Below, one piece after another: positions 17,586-26,238 of a stretch of DNA of 59,967 nt (its first letter is position 1; every line of letters begins with the position of its first letter). Source of the DNA: Betaproteobacteria bacterium (GTDB lineage Bacteria; Pseudomonadota; Gammaproteobacteria; Burkholderiales; Burkholderiaceae_C). The notes beneath the pieces were generated by a model. It was not told where the DNA came from. It searched no databases and was given only the letters and a program-made list of their open reading frames with translations. A program made the position numbers and the translations under genes. The DNA is taken from assembly GCA_025358155.1 (NCBI GenBank), contig JANYKR010000097.1, positions 1 through 59,967 on the forward strand. Reading direction: 5' to 3'.

Positions 17586-18389
17586 TCAGCCCCGATCCGG
17601 CACATCAATCAGCTTGAGCGCATCGAAGCCCTCGCTCTCGCCCTTGCGCGGCAGGCCGCGGGCTTGCGAGACCACGCGGGTGGGCAACTTGCCCGGGCGT
17701 GCGACGAGGTAGTCATGCCGGCAGTGCAAGTGGCCATGCAGCCACACATCCGCCAGCGCGATCAGGTCGTCGTCGGCATTGCAGAAGCTGGCACTGCCGG
17801 GCTGGGCACCAAAGCGCGGATCGGCACTGCGCAGGCTGGGCGCAAAGTGCGTCACGGCCACCGTGCTGTGCCAGCCGCCTGGTGCTGCGGGGCCGGGGTT
17901 GGGTACCTGCAAGGCTGCGGCCAGCCAGGCCCGACACGCCAGGGATTCTTGCCGCATCAGCTCAGGCGTGATCGGCTCGCCGCCACGCTCTGCCGCCATC
18001 AGCTTGAGGAAGTAGGCCGCAGCGCGCATCGCCCGCTCACGGCCAGCGGCACCAAACAGCTCAAAGTCCGACCAGCGCACGGTGCCGACAAACCGCACCC
18101 GCTGGCCGGCGGCGCTGGTCAGCACCAGGCTTTCGCGCTCCAGCAGCCGGATGCCGAAGCGCTCGCAGCGCTCGCGCAGCAAGGGCCAGGCGTGGTGCAG
18201 GTCGCGGCCATCAAATTCATGGTTGCCGACCACCGAAATGACCGGGCAAGGCCAGCCGGCAAAGCGCTCCAGCGCGGTCCAGTTGGCGTCGATGTCGCCA
18301 GCCAGCACCAGCAACTCGGCGCCCGGCGCGGGCTGGGGATCGAAAGTCTCGGTTTCGAGGTGGAGGTCTGAAAACAGTTGCAGCCGCAT
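17586..18389 (-). CDS. Calcineurin-like metallophosphoesterase
   Basis: A 267-residue phosphoesterase with all expected metal-binding motifs: FSDLHLE at 6-12, LAGDID near 29-34, VVGNHEFDGRDL near 53-64, VTHFAPS near 175, and HGHLHCRHDY near 217-226. Such proteins hydrolyse phosphomono- or diesters; the substrate cannot be told. No signal peptide, so it is cytoplasmic. It lies on the same strand as pckG but is separated by a strong hairpin. Confidence 0.88.
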   Translation of the reverse strand: MRLQLFSDLHLETETFDPQPAPGAELLVLAGDIDANWTALERFAGWPCPVISVVGNHEFDGRDLHHAWPLLRERCERFGIRLLERESLVLTSAAGQRVRFVGTVRWSDFELFGAAGRERAMRAAAYFLKLMAAERGGEPITPELMRQESLACRAWLAAALQVPNPGPAAPGGWHSTVAVTHFAPSLRSADPRFGAQPGSASFCNADDDLIALADVWLHGHLHCRHDYLVARPGKLPTRVVSQARGLPRKGESEGFDALKLIDVPDRG

Positions 18390-18415
18390 AAGCGACTGCA
18401 GTGTAGGGACTGGTC

Positions 18416-18447
18416 GGCAGCGGCGGCTATGCAGCGCCGCCGCTGCC
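18416..18447 (-). terminator. Perfect hairpin after pckG
   Basis: GGCAGCGGCGGC (18416-18427) and GCCGCCGCTGCC (18436-18447) form a perfect 12-base-pair stem with an 8-base loop. It lies eight bases beyond the pckG stop on the minus strand. There is no U-tract, so termination efficiency is uncertain. Confidence 0.5.
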
Positions 18448-18454
18448 TGGCCGC

Positions 18455-20359
18455 TCAGGCGGCAAGCTGCTGCTCGATCTGCGCCTTGGTCGCCAGCAAC
18501 TGCGCCGGCAGGCGTCCGGCGAGCAGCTTGAACAGCTCACCGTGCAGGGCCAGCTCGGTGCGCCAGGCGGCCTTGTCGATGGAGATCACCGACTGGTACT
18601 GGTCGCGCGTGAAGTCGAGCCCGGTCCAGTTCAGGTCGCTGTAGCGCGGGCTGACGCCGAACACGTTCTCCTCGCCGCCGCCGGTGCCTTCCACCCGCTC
18701 CAGCATCCACTTGAGCACCCGCATGTTGTCGCCGTAGCCGGGCCAGACAAACTTGCCGTCGTCGCCTTTGCGGAACCAGTTGACACAGTAGACCTTGGGC
18801 AGCGTGGCGCCACCGGCGGCCAGCTTGGCGCCCAATGCCAGCCAGTGCGCAAAGTGGTCGCCCATGTGGTAACCCATGAAAGGCAGCATCGCAAACGGGT
18901 CACGCCGCACCTGGCCCACTGCGCCGGCAGCGGCGGCGGTGGTCTCCGAGCCCATCGTCGCGGCCATGTACACGCCCTCGGCCCAGTTGCGGGCCTCGGT
19001 CACCAGCGGCACGGTGGTCGAGCGCCGGCCGCCGAACATGAAGGCGTCGATCGCCACGCCTTCGGCGTTGTCCCAGTCCGCATCGAGCGCCGGGTTGTTG
19101 GTGGCGGCCACAGTGAAACGTGAATTGGGATGCGCCGCTTTGGCGCCGGTCAGCTTGGCGCTCTCGGGCGTCCAGTCCTTGCCTTGCCAATCGATCAAAT
19201 GCGCCGGCACCGGGCCGTCGATGCCCTCCCACCAGACATCGCCGTCGTCGGTCAGCGCGACATTGGTGAAGATCACGTCGGACTTGAGCGAGTCCATGCA
19301 GTTCGGGTTGGTCTTGGAGTTGGTGCCCGGCGCCACGCCGAAATAGCCCGACTCGGGGTTGATCGCGTGCAGCCGGCCATCGGCGTTGGGCTTGATCCAG
19401 GCGATGTCGTCGCCGATGGTGGTGACGCGCCAGCCGTCGAAGCCTGCCTTTGGTGGCACCAGCATCGCAAAGTTGGTCTTGCCACAGGCGCTGGGGAAGG
19501 CCGCCGCGACGTGGTACTTCTTGCCCGCCGGCGAGGTGACACCCAGGATCAGCATGTGCTCGGCCAGCCAGCCCGGACTGCCGGAGGGCCCCTGCGCGGC
19601 TTGGCGGCCCATGTTGCTGGCAATGCGCAGCGCAAAACACTTCTTGCCCAGCAGCGCATTGCCGCCGTAGCCCGAGCCGTAGCTCCAGATCTCGCGGGTG
19701 GCGGGGTAGTGCACGATGTACTTGGTGGCGTTGCAGGGCCAAGCGGCGCTCTGCTGACCCGGCTGCAACGGCGCACCGACGGTGTGCATGCAGGGCACAA
19801 AATCGCCGTCGGTGCCCAGCACATCAAAAACCGCCTTGCCCATGCGCGTCATGATGCGCATGTTGACCGCGACGTAGGCGCTGTCGGACAACTCGATACC
19901 GATATGGGCGATGTGCGAGCCCAGTGGCCCCATCGAGAACGGCACCACGTACATCGTGCGGCCGCGCATGCAGCCCGCAAACAAGCCGGGCGTGCCGTCG
20001 GCCTGACCGGTTTGCAGCAGCGCCCGCATCTCGGCCGGTGCCATCCAGTTGTTGGTCGGGCCGGCGTCGTCTTTTTGCTCGCTGCAGATGAAGGTTCGGT
20101 CCTCGACCCGGGCCACATCGCTGGGGTCGCTGCAGGCAAGATAGCTGTTGAGGCGCAACTCGGGGTTGAGCCGTTTGAAGGTGCCACCGGCCACCAGCTC
20201 GGCACACAACCGGTCGTACTCGGCCTGGGAGCCATCACACCAGTAGACCTCGGCGGCCTCGGTGAGTGCGGCCATCTCGGCCACCCAGGCCACCAGACGG
20301 GGGTGCAACACATAGGCGGGCACGTTCAGGCGCAGGCCTTCCATCACGGGCTGGTTCAT
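18455..20359 (-). CDS. pckG: Phosphoenolpyruvate carboxykinase (GTP)
   Basis: A 634-residue enzyme that converts oxaloacetate and GTP to PEP, CO2 and GDP in gluconeogenesis. The GTP-type P-loop [13 protein letters not shown] contains the reactive cysteine. Kinase-2 follows as [10 protein letters not shown], and the guanine-binding region lies around [14 protein letters not shown]. The PEP/oxaloacetate-binding [12 protein letters not shown] and [18 protein letters not shown] are present. ATG 20359 (MNQPVMEGL) gives the normal family length; an upstream GTG/ATG extension is not conserved-looking. It fits growth on two-carbon acids and lactate encoded to the left. Confidence 0.95.
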   Translation of the reverse strand: MNQPVMEGLRLNVPAYVLHPRLVAWVAEMAALTEAAEVYWCDGSQAEYDRLCAELVAGGTFKRLNPELRLNSYLACSDPSDVARVEDRTFICSEQKDDAGPTNNWMAPAEMRALLQTGQADGTPGLFAGCMRGRTMYVVPFSMGPLGSHIAHIGIELSDSAYVAVNMRIMTRMGKAVFDVLGTDGDFVPCMHTVGAPLQPGQQSAAWPCNATKYIVHYPATREIWSYGSGYGGNALLGKKCFALRIASNMGRQAAQGPSGSPGWLAEHMLILGVTSPAGKKYHVAAAFPSACGKTNFAMLVPPKAGFDGWRVTTIGDDIAWIKPNADGRLHAINPESGYFGVAPGTNSKTNPNCMDSLKSDVIFTNVALTDDGDVWWEGIDGPVPAHLIDWQGKDWTPESAKLTGAKAAHPNSRFTVAATNNPALDADWDNAEGVAIDAFMFGGRRSTTVPLVTEARNWAEGVYMAATMGSETTAAAAGAVGQVRRDPFAMLPFMGYHMGDHFAHWLALGAKLAAGGATLPKVYCVNWFRKGDDGKFVWPGYGDNMRVLKWMLERVEGTGGGEENVFGVSPRYSDLNWTGLDFTRDQYQSVISIDKAAWRTELALHGELFKLLAGRLPAQLLATKAQIEQQLAA

Positions 20360-20769
20360 CACGGGATTCCAATCAAAGGGGTACACAAACGGGATTGCAC
20401 GAACCTCGTCGTCCAGCATGGTGGGTCGGGGCTCGTGCAATGCCGCATTGGGGACAACGCGCACGGTGCGCGCTGTGCGGTGACAGCGACCCGCCGCAGT
20501 GGGTTACGGCGGGTTACACCGGCGCCCGATGAGCACTGCCGGCGGTGGCCAGAAGTGCATTGTCAGACGAGTGTAGTGTTGCGGTAACCACCGCAGCCTG
20601 GGGGGTCATGCAAAATCTGTATGACTTGATGCGCGAGCCGCAGCCTCGCTTGCGCCGACCTGACCGCGGGTGCAGCGTTTCACACAGCATCGAACACTGC
20701 ACTGGCATCCCGCCCCTCCGTCTATTTCCCTGCCCTCAGCCGCCGGCCCGTGCCGGCGCACCCCACACC
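20360..20769. other. Divergent intergenic region between pckG and the MOSC gene
   Basis: A 410-base gap without a credible gene. It includes a hairpin TGCGGT-AACC-ACCGCA (20580-20595). A TACACT-like minus-strand -10 hexamer lies next to it (about 20569-20574), and a longer palindrome sits at 20606-20624. The rest shows no recognisable element. Confidence 0.45.
20606..20624. promoter_or_regulatory. Candidate operator palindrome
   Basis: TCATGCAAAATCTGTATGA is a 7-5-7 inverted repeat with one mismatch, in an otherwise very GC-rich gap between divergent genes. Size and symmetry fit a dimeric repressor or activator site. The bound protein is unknown. Confidence 0.35.
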
Positions 20770-21342
20770 ATGAAGATCCTCAGTGTTTGCACCGCCCGCA
20801 GTGAAATCCGGCTGATCCAGGGCCAGCCCGTGCCGAGCGCGATCAGCAAGCGGGCGGTCACAGGCCCGGTGGCGGTGCATGCGCTCGGGCTCGCGGGCGA
20901 CGAGCAGGCCGACCAGACGGTGCACGGCGGCATGAGCAAGGCGATCTACGCCTACCCGGTGGTGCACTACCCGTTTTGGCAGGGTGTGCGGGCGCAGGCC
21001 CGGGTGGCGCCGCAAGACGCCGCGCTGCCGCACGGCTTCATGGGTGAAAACCTGACGATCGACGGCCTGCTGGAAGAAAAGCTCTGGATCGGCGACCAAT
21101 TGCGCCTGCCCGGCTGTGTGCTGGCGGTGAGTGAGCCGCGCCAGCCCTGCTTCAAGTTCAACGACGTGATGGGATTCAACCAGGCCAGCAAGCTGATGGC
21201 GCAGTCGGGTTACTGCGGTGCCTACCTGGGCGTGATCGTGCCCGGCCAGCTGGCGGCGGGCGACGAGATCGAACTGGTCCCCGGCCCGCGTGAGGTCAAC
21301 CTGCGTGAGCTGTTCATGGCCCGCATGCGCCGGCGCGGCTGA
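20770..21342 (+). CDS. MOSC-domain protein (YiiM-like)
   Basis: A 190-residue protein whose whole length is a MOSC domain. Motifs are DEQADQTVHGGMSKAIYAYP (about 45-64), MGENLTIDG near 93-101 and the conserved cysteine in EPRQPCFKFN near 123-132. In E. coli, YiiM and YcbX detoxify N-hydroxylated base analogues and use molybdenum cofactor; the same role here is inferred. ATG 20770 was chosen because the family N-terminus KILSVCTARS starts there. Confidence 0.87.
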   Translation: MKILSVCTARSEIRLIQGQPVPSAISKRAVTGPVAVHALGLAGDEQADQTVHGGMSKAIYAYPVVHYPFWQGVRAQARVAPQDAALPHGFMGENLTIDGLLEEKLWIGDQLRLPGCVLAVSEPRQPCFKFNDVMGFNQASKLMAQSGYCGAYLGVIVPGQLAAGDEIELVPGPREVNLRELFMARMRRRG

Positions 21343-21375
21343 AATCGCGCCGACGTGCCCGACTGTCGGACCCGA

Positions 21376-22920
21376 TCAAACCGCCGTGAAATTGCCGTGA
21401 AAACCCAGCGGCAACACATAGGGCAGCTGGGCTTGCGCGATCGGGCCGTCCTCCAGGTGGGCGGCGTCCAGCAGGTTGAGCACAGTAGCCTGGCGGCGGG
21501 CGTCAAACGTGGTGCCCAGCAGCCAGGCGTCGAGTTCACCGGTGCGGCCGGGTTTGGGCAACCAGATGTGCTCCTCCACCACCACCTGCGCGCCATAGTC
21601 GAAGCGGCGGGTGCGGCCGCTGTCCATGTCGCGCAGTTGCAGACCGTGCAGCAGCGCTGGCAGGGCCAAGGGGCCAGCCGCCGGCGCCGGCGCGCCAAAC
21701 GATGCCGCTGTGAGCAGCCAGCGCGCCGGCAGGCCGATGCGGCGCGGATGGATGCGCGGAAACTCTACCTGGTCCTCGAAGCGCTGCAACCGGCTGCGGC
21801 AGGTGGCCAGGTCCAGCGTCACGCGCTGGGTGCACGAGGGGCCTGCATGTCCGGGCTGGCCGTGCATAGGCGCCACCGCGCCATCGTTGAGAAAGCTCAG
21901 GTCCGGTGCGCCGATGAAGCTGAGCACGATCTGGCCATCGCGGGTTTCATGGGCATTGCCGACATGAAACACCATCTGCGCCGGCAGCTCGAACACCCGG
22001 CGCTGCCGGGTGTCGGCTTTGCTGATCACCAGGATGCGCAGCGGCTCACCCGGCGCCATCGCAAACTTGCGAGGCCCCTCCGATGGCTCGCCAAACAGCA
22101 GGCGCACCGGCGGCAGCGGCACCACCAGGTGGCGGGCGGTGACGGCCATGTCGTGCGCCATGCCGCCAGGAAACGGCGACTCACCCAGCCCGACATCAAC
22201 CAGCCGACCCTGCGGGTCGATGTGCCAGACCACCAGATGGCGGCCGGCGTTGCCGATGTTCCACAAATGGCCGTCGGCATCGATTTTGGGGTGCGCCGAG
22301 AACGGCACACCGTGCAGGTCGTCGCGCCAGACCACCGGGCCCTGGGTGGACAAATCAGCCGGGTCCATTGCGTAGGCCGAGCCGCCCTCCCACAGTGCCA
22401 GCAATCGGCCGCCGTGTTCCAGCGCGTTGGTGTTGGCGGCATTGACGCTGTCGGGGCCGGAGATCGGCGGTGAGTTGTCCACCGCCGTGCCAAAAGCGCC
22501 GAACAGGAACCGGCCGGCCTGCCTCTCGGCCTGCAGTTTGGCGGTCTTCACCAACCGACCGCGGTGCGCCACGCTGCCGCCGGTCAGGGTGAACTGCTGC
22601 ACCATGCCGTCACCGTCAAACCAGTGGTGGTAGCGCTCGGCACCGCGCTCGTACAGCGCCGGGCCGTTGCGGTAGAAGCGCCCGCTCAGCTCGGCCGGCC
22701 AGCGGCCACGCAGCGCCAGTCGCGCGGTAGCGCAGTCGCCGGACGCATCACTCACGCCCTTGAACGGCGTCAGCAGCGGCTGGCTGGCGACGTTGACGGC
22801 AAAGTCGGCGGCGCGCCCAGGCCGGGCCAGCGCCGGTGCTGCAGCGGCCAGGCCACCGCCCGCTGCGGCCAGGGCTTGCAACAGATGCCGGCGGCTCAGG
22901 GTGTTGGGCTCGGTGCTCAT
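21376..22920 (-). CDS. Tat-exported carotenoid oxygenase (RPE65 family)
   Basis: A 514-residue non-heme iron dioxygenase of the carotenoid/lignostilbene cleavage family. A twin-arginine signal is evident: SRRHLLQALAAAGGG at about 9-23, then an Ala-rich h-region. The four iron-binding histidine contexts can be seen, among them FSAHPKID, GGMAHDMAV, FHVGNAHE and the terminal LGFHGNF. WFDGDGMVQ is a family landmark. Substrate could be a carotenoid, apocarotenoid or stilbene. The start ATG at 22920 overlaps the stop of the upstream DUF2141 gene by four bases, so the two are translationally coupled. Confidence 0.88.
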   Translation of the reverse strand: MSTEPNTLSRRHLLQALAAAGGGLAAAAPALARPGRAADFAVNVASQPLLTPFKGVSDASGDCATARLALRGRWPAELSGRFYRNGPALYERGAERYHHWFDGDGMVQQFTLTGGSVAHRGRLVKTAKLQAERQAGRFLFGAFGTAVDNSPPISGPDSVNAANTNALEHGGRLLALWEGGSAYAMDPADLSTQGPVVWRDDLHGVPFSAHPKIDADGHLWNIGNAGRHLVVWHIDPQGRLVDVGLGESPFPGGMAHDMAVTARHLVVPLPPVRLLFGEPSEGPRKFAMAPGEPLRILVISKADTRQRRVFELPAQMVFHVGNAHETRDGQIVLSFIGAPDLSFLNDGAVAPMHGQPGHAGPSCTQRVTLDLATCRSRLQRFEDQVEFPRIHPRRIGLPARWLLTAASFGAPAPAAGPLALPALLHGLQLRDMDSGRTRRFDYGAQVVVEEHIWLPKPGRTGELDAWLLGTTFDARRQATVLNLLDAAHLEDGPIAQAQLPYVLPLGFHGNFTAV

Positions 22921-23435
22921 TGCGACAGCTTCACGGTGATCGGCGTGCCGTCCAGCGCCACCTTGCCGGTGTCCCAACTGGGGCCAAAGGCACCTGGCGT
23001 GCCGGACGAGCCCCAGGGCTCGGTGGGCATGCCGACCAGGTTGACGCCCAGCTTGCCGTCACCGTCCAGATCCTGAAACAGCGTCAGCGCCACCACATCG
23101 CCGGACAGGCCGCACAGCGGAAAGCGCATCGTCGAGGCCTCAGCCGCCGGCAGCCGCAGCGACACGGCGGGCCGGCTGCGGAAGCTGGCGGCGTCAGCAA
23201 ACGCCGCCACCATCAAGAAGCCCTGGCCCGGGCGCAGGTTGTGCACCTCGACGGAGGCGCAGCCGGGTTGTGCTGCAGCGGGTTGTGCTGCAGCGGGCTG
23301 TGCTGCAGCGGGTTGTGCGACGGTGGGCTGTGCGGCGGCGGGCTGCGCCACAGCAGGGAGCGCCAGCGCGGCAGCGAGCCCGAAGGCCAGCCAAGAGGCC
23401 AGCGGCGGCCTGGGCAAAACAGAGGCAGTGGTCAT
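22917..23435 (-). CDS. DUF2141 secreted protein
   Basis: A 172-residue protein with a signal peptide (about 1-33, ending VAQPAA) and a five-residue AQPAA-type repeat stretch (about 33-56). A DUF2141 domain follows, including LTLFQDLDGDGKLGVN and the ending FGPSWDTGKVALDG. DUF2141 proteins are exported beta-sandwich proteins of unknown role, sometimes found near carotenoid genes. A GGAG site precedes ATG 23435. It overlaps the carotenoid oxygenase by four bases. Confidence 0.8.
   Translation of the reverse strand: MTTASVLPRPPLASWLAFGLAAALALPAVAQPAAAQPTVAQPAAAQPAAAQPAAAQPGCASVEVHNLRPGQGFLMVAAFADAASFRSRPAVSLRLPAAEASTMRFPLCGLSGDVVALTLFQDLDGDGKLGVNLVGMPTEPWGSSGTPGAFGPSWDTGKVALDGTPITVKLSQ
23266..23355. 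repeat. Tandem 15-base repeat, six units
   Basis: Six 15-base units from GGTTGTGCTGCAGCG; the first two are identical and the rest diverge. On the minus strand they encode the AQPAA/AQPTV repeats just after the DUF2141 signal peptide. The 15-base unit keeps the frame, so copy number can change without breaking the gene. Confidence 0.8.
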
Positions 23436-23563
23436 GGAAGCAAGCTCCAGCAGGATGGGGTGAAGCCATTCTGTGAAGTGCTGGCCCGCACCGCCAGGCC
23501 GCCGAGACCAAGCGGCCGCGCGGGTCGCCAAACGGCGCCAGTGCGGCGTGGAACGCCTGGCGG

Positions 23564-24673
23564 TCAGCCCGCGGCGGCCGGGCTGGGTTGCAAGGCCGGG
23601 TAGTCGGTGTAGCCGACCGCGCCACCGCCGTACAGCGTGGCCTGCACCCAACGGGCCAGCGGCGCATCCTCACGCAGCCGGCGCACCAGATCCGGGTTGC
23701 TAATGAACGGCTTGCCAAATGCCACCAGATCGGCCGCGCCCGAGGCCACGGCATCGAGTGCCATCGCGCGGCTGTAGCCGTTGTTGACCATCCACGCCCC
23801 GCCATAGACAGCGCGCAACGCGGCGTAGTCGAATGACGCAACACCCTTGTCGCTCAGGTCGCGGGCGCCACCGGTCTGGCCTTCGATCAGGTGCAAAAAC
23901 GCCAGCTTGAGCGGCGCGAGTTGCTGCACCACATGGCCGTAGAGCGCGGCAGCGTCGCTGTCCTGCGCCGCGTCGTTGACCGGTGTGATCGGTGACAGCC
24001 GCAGGCCGGTGCGGCCGCCGCCGATCTCGGCCACCACCGCCGTCATCACCTCCAGCAGCAAACGGGCGCGATTTTGGATCGAGCCGCCGTAGGCGTCGGT
24101 CCGGTCATTGATGCTGTCGCGCAAAAACTGCTCCAGCAAGTAGCCGTTGGCACCGTGCACCTCCACGCCGTCAAAGCCGGCGGCTACCGCGTTACGCGCC
24201 GCCTGGCGGTAGCTGGCCACCACGCCCGGCAGCTCGTCGGTGCGCAGCGCGCGCGGGGTCGAGCAATCGACAAACCCCTCGGTGGTGAAGGTCTTGCCGA
24301 TGGCTGGCCTGGCCGTGCTCGACACCGGCGCCGCGCCATCCGGCTGCAGGCTGGTGTGCGAGATGCGGCCCACGTGCCACAGCTGCACCACAATCTTGCC
24401 GCCGGCAGCATGTACTGCGTCGGTGATCTTGCGCCAGCCCGCCACTTGCTCGGGCGTGTAGATGCCGGGCGTGTCGAGGTAGCCCTGGCCCTGGGCGCTG
24501 ACCTGGGTGGCCTCGGTCACGATCAGGCCGGCCGTGGCGCGCTGGGTGTAGTACTCGCGCATCAGCGCGTTGGGCAACTGGCCGGGCGCCCGGTTGCGCG
24601 TCAGCGGCGCCATCACGACGCGGTTGGCCAGGGCGATGTCGCCGATTTGGATGGGGTCGAAGAGAGTAGTCAT
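23564..24673 (-). CDS. nemA: N-ethylmaleimide reductase / old yellow enzyme family alkene reductase
   Basis: A 369-residue FMN-dependent reductase of activated C=C bonds and electrophiles. Landmarks are MAPLTRNRA near 22-30, QLWHVGRISH near 98-107, and the substrate-binding VEVHGANGYLLEQFLRD near 174-190. NDRTDAYGGSIQNR and AFGKPFISNPDL near the C-terminus are also present. Length matches NemA. Short palindromes lie 58-76 bases upstream of the ATG. No NemR repressor gene is adjacent. Confidence 0.9.
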   Translation of the reverse strand: MTTLFDPIQIGDIALANRVVMAPLTRNRAPGQLPNALMREYYTQRATAGLIVTEATQVSAQGQGYLDTPGIYTPEQVAGWRKITDAVHAAGGKIVVQLWHVGRISHTSLQPDGAAPVSSTARPAIGKTFTTEGFVDCSTPRALRTDELPGVVASYRQAARNAVAAGFDGVEVHGANGYLLEQFLRDSINDRTDAYGGSIQNRARLLLEVMTAVVAEIGGGRTGLRLSPITPVNDAAQDSDAAALYGHVVQQLAPLKLAFLHLIEGQTGGARDLSDKGVASFDYAALRAVYGGAWMVNNGYSRAMALDAVASGAADLVAFGKPFISNPDLVRRLREDAPLARWVQATLYGGGAVGYTDYPALQPSPAAAG

Positions 24674-24884
24674 GGCCTGAGCCTAAAGCCTGCGGCCATG
24701 CCCTGGCTGTCGCCCAAGTGCAGCCCGCTGTGTTGACGCAACAATGCGTGACCATGCCCCACACCGCACCGGCCATCACCGCACCCTTTGGCGAGCCAAC
24801 CCGGCGTGTGGCTGCCAGCCGCATGAGCTCGACGGCGCAAACCCTGCACCGCCGCGCAGCCGTGCGCTGCACAGGCGGCGGGCG

Positions 24885-25538
24885 ATGAGCCTGGGCCGTC
24901 ACCTGAGCGGCCTGCGCGCCCGCTTCGATCAGCAGGCGCTGCGTCCACCCGCGCCCAGCAGCTGGGCAGCGGACGATGCGCAGGCGCAGCAACAGCCTGC
25001 CTGGCCGGGTCTGCTGGCCTGGTGCCAGCAAGGCGCCGGCCCCGGCAACAGTGGCTGGTTGCAGCCCGGCGCCAAGCCCGCCGTGGCGCAGCGGCTGGCC
25101 GTCGCGGCTTTGCATGGGCCCGATGACACCACCACACGGGCCTGGGCCGATGCCTTTGCGCGCCGGCTCGACGGCAGCGTGGCACTGGCCGCGTTGCCCG
25201 GCGGCGCGCGAGGCCCAGGCGCACTGGCCCTGCGCCTGCGCGTCAAGGCCCACGACGCGATGTGGTGGCGCCCGCGCCGGCCCGACGACCCCTGGGACGC
25301 AGGCTGGGCCCTCAGCACACCGTCCAGCTGTGGCCACTGGCGATCAGGCTTCATGCCGCGCCGCGCCACCTTGATCCTTGCGGTTTCGCGCGAAGCTGCC
25401 ACGCTGAGCCCCCACCTGGCCGCGTTGGCTGCACGCAGCGACGATCTCTGGCATCCGCTGCGCTGGGTGTGGGTGGGCGGCCCGCCCGACGTCGCGCCTT
25501 GGTCTGGCTTGGCGGTGGCGCGGTTCGGGTTGATTTAG
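24885..25538 (+). CDS. Hypothetical protein
   Basis: A 217-residue protein I do not recognise. ATG 24885 (MSLGRHLSGLRARFDQ) seems the best start; an upstream in-frame ATG at 24744 adds a His/Pro/Arg-rich stretch that looks non-coding. The protein is rich in Ala, Trp and Arg (MWWRPRRPDDPWDAGW near 127-142), has no membrane segment or signal peptide, and shows no clear motif. It is convergent with the broken HTH/ATPase gene. Confidence 0.5.
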   Translation: MSLGRHLSGLRARFDQQALRPPAPSSWAADDAQAQQQPAWPGLLAWCQQGAGPGNSGWLQPGAKPAVAQRLAVAALHGPDDTTTRAWADAFARRLDGSVALAALPGGARGPGALALRLRVKAHDAMWWRPRRPDDPWDAGWALSTPSSCGHWRSGFMPRRATLILAVSREAATLSPHLAALAARSDDLWHPLRWVWVGGPPDVAPWSGLAVARFGLI

Positions 25539-25571
25539 GCCTGCTTGCGGCGCTCGCTTGCCCAGCCACAC

Positions 25572-26096
25572 TCAAGCGCGGCACCGCCCCCGCTGCGCGA
25601 GGGCCGTTCGAACCCGCTCGAAGCTACCCACACCGTCGTCGCTGATCCACAGGGGTAGGGCGTCCTGCGTGGCCGCCCAGCGAAGTTGCAGGCGGTGGGC
25701 ACCGGCATGATCACTGGCGTTGTTGACGATTTCGGTGAAACCAGCGTGCAACAGCTTGTCCACCGGCTCCGGCAGATCGCCCTACCAGCGGCAGATCCGC
25801 TCGGCCCGCAACAGCGACTCATCCACGCCGGGCAACGGCAAGGCCAGCACGACCAGCACGACCAGCCGACTGTGCCCGGCGACGAACAGCGGCCGGGTGC
25901 CGGTGCGCAGCCGCTGCACAAACGCTTCAGCCCCGAGCTGCCGTACCGCGCCGGCCGCCGCGACCCGGGAGACGCCGCAGCGCGCCGCCAGCGCCGACCT
26001 GAAGTCCGCGCCGTGCGCTGCCACGGCCTGGGTGGTCCAGGCGCGCAGCGCATCGGGGATCAACCTGGCTGGGGTGGGCAGGGCATGCATTTCCAA
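25572..26096 (-). pseudogene. Broken HTH plus histidine-kinase-like ATPase regulator
   Basis: Two open stretches in the same frame are separated by one stop codon, TAG at 25782-25784. The upstream part (26096 to 25785) reads as a winged-helix domain (AALAARCGVSRVAAAGAVRQL, split at residues 35-55) followed by VVLALPLPGVDESLL. The downstream part (from 25781) continues DLPEPVDKLLHAGFTEIVNNASDHAG and LWISDDGVGSFERVRTAL. That is a GHKL-type ATPase with its N-box (NNASDH) and G1-box (DDGVG). The gene then ends about 100 residues short of the usual ATPase end. The in-frame stop plus the missing C-terminus mark it as a pseudogene. Intact relatives pair HTH and ATPase domains, often with DUF4325. 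Confidence 0.7.
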
Positions 26097-26238
26097 TGCC
26101 GCTTGAGTGGAAGGGATCGATAAGCAGACTCGATTGCATGAAGCCCCACCGACAGCTTGCGCAGCGTCAAGGCCAGAGTACGCTGGGCAACAGCGGGCCG
26201 CCCAATAATCAGGCCCGACATCGGGAAAGACTTAGGCA

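Noticed and set aside
19130-20587. A 485-residue plus-strand frame opposite pckG
   Set aside because: Pure antisense of the PEP carboxykinase gene with shadow composition.
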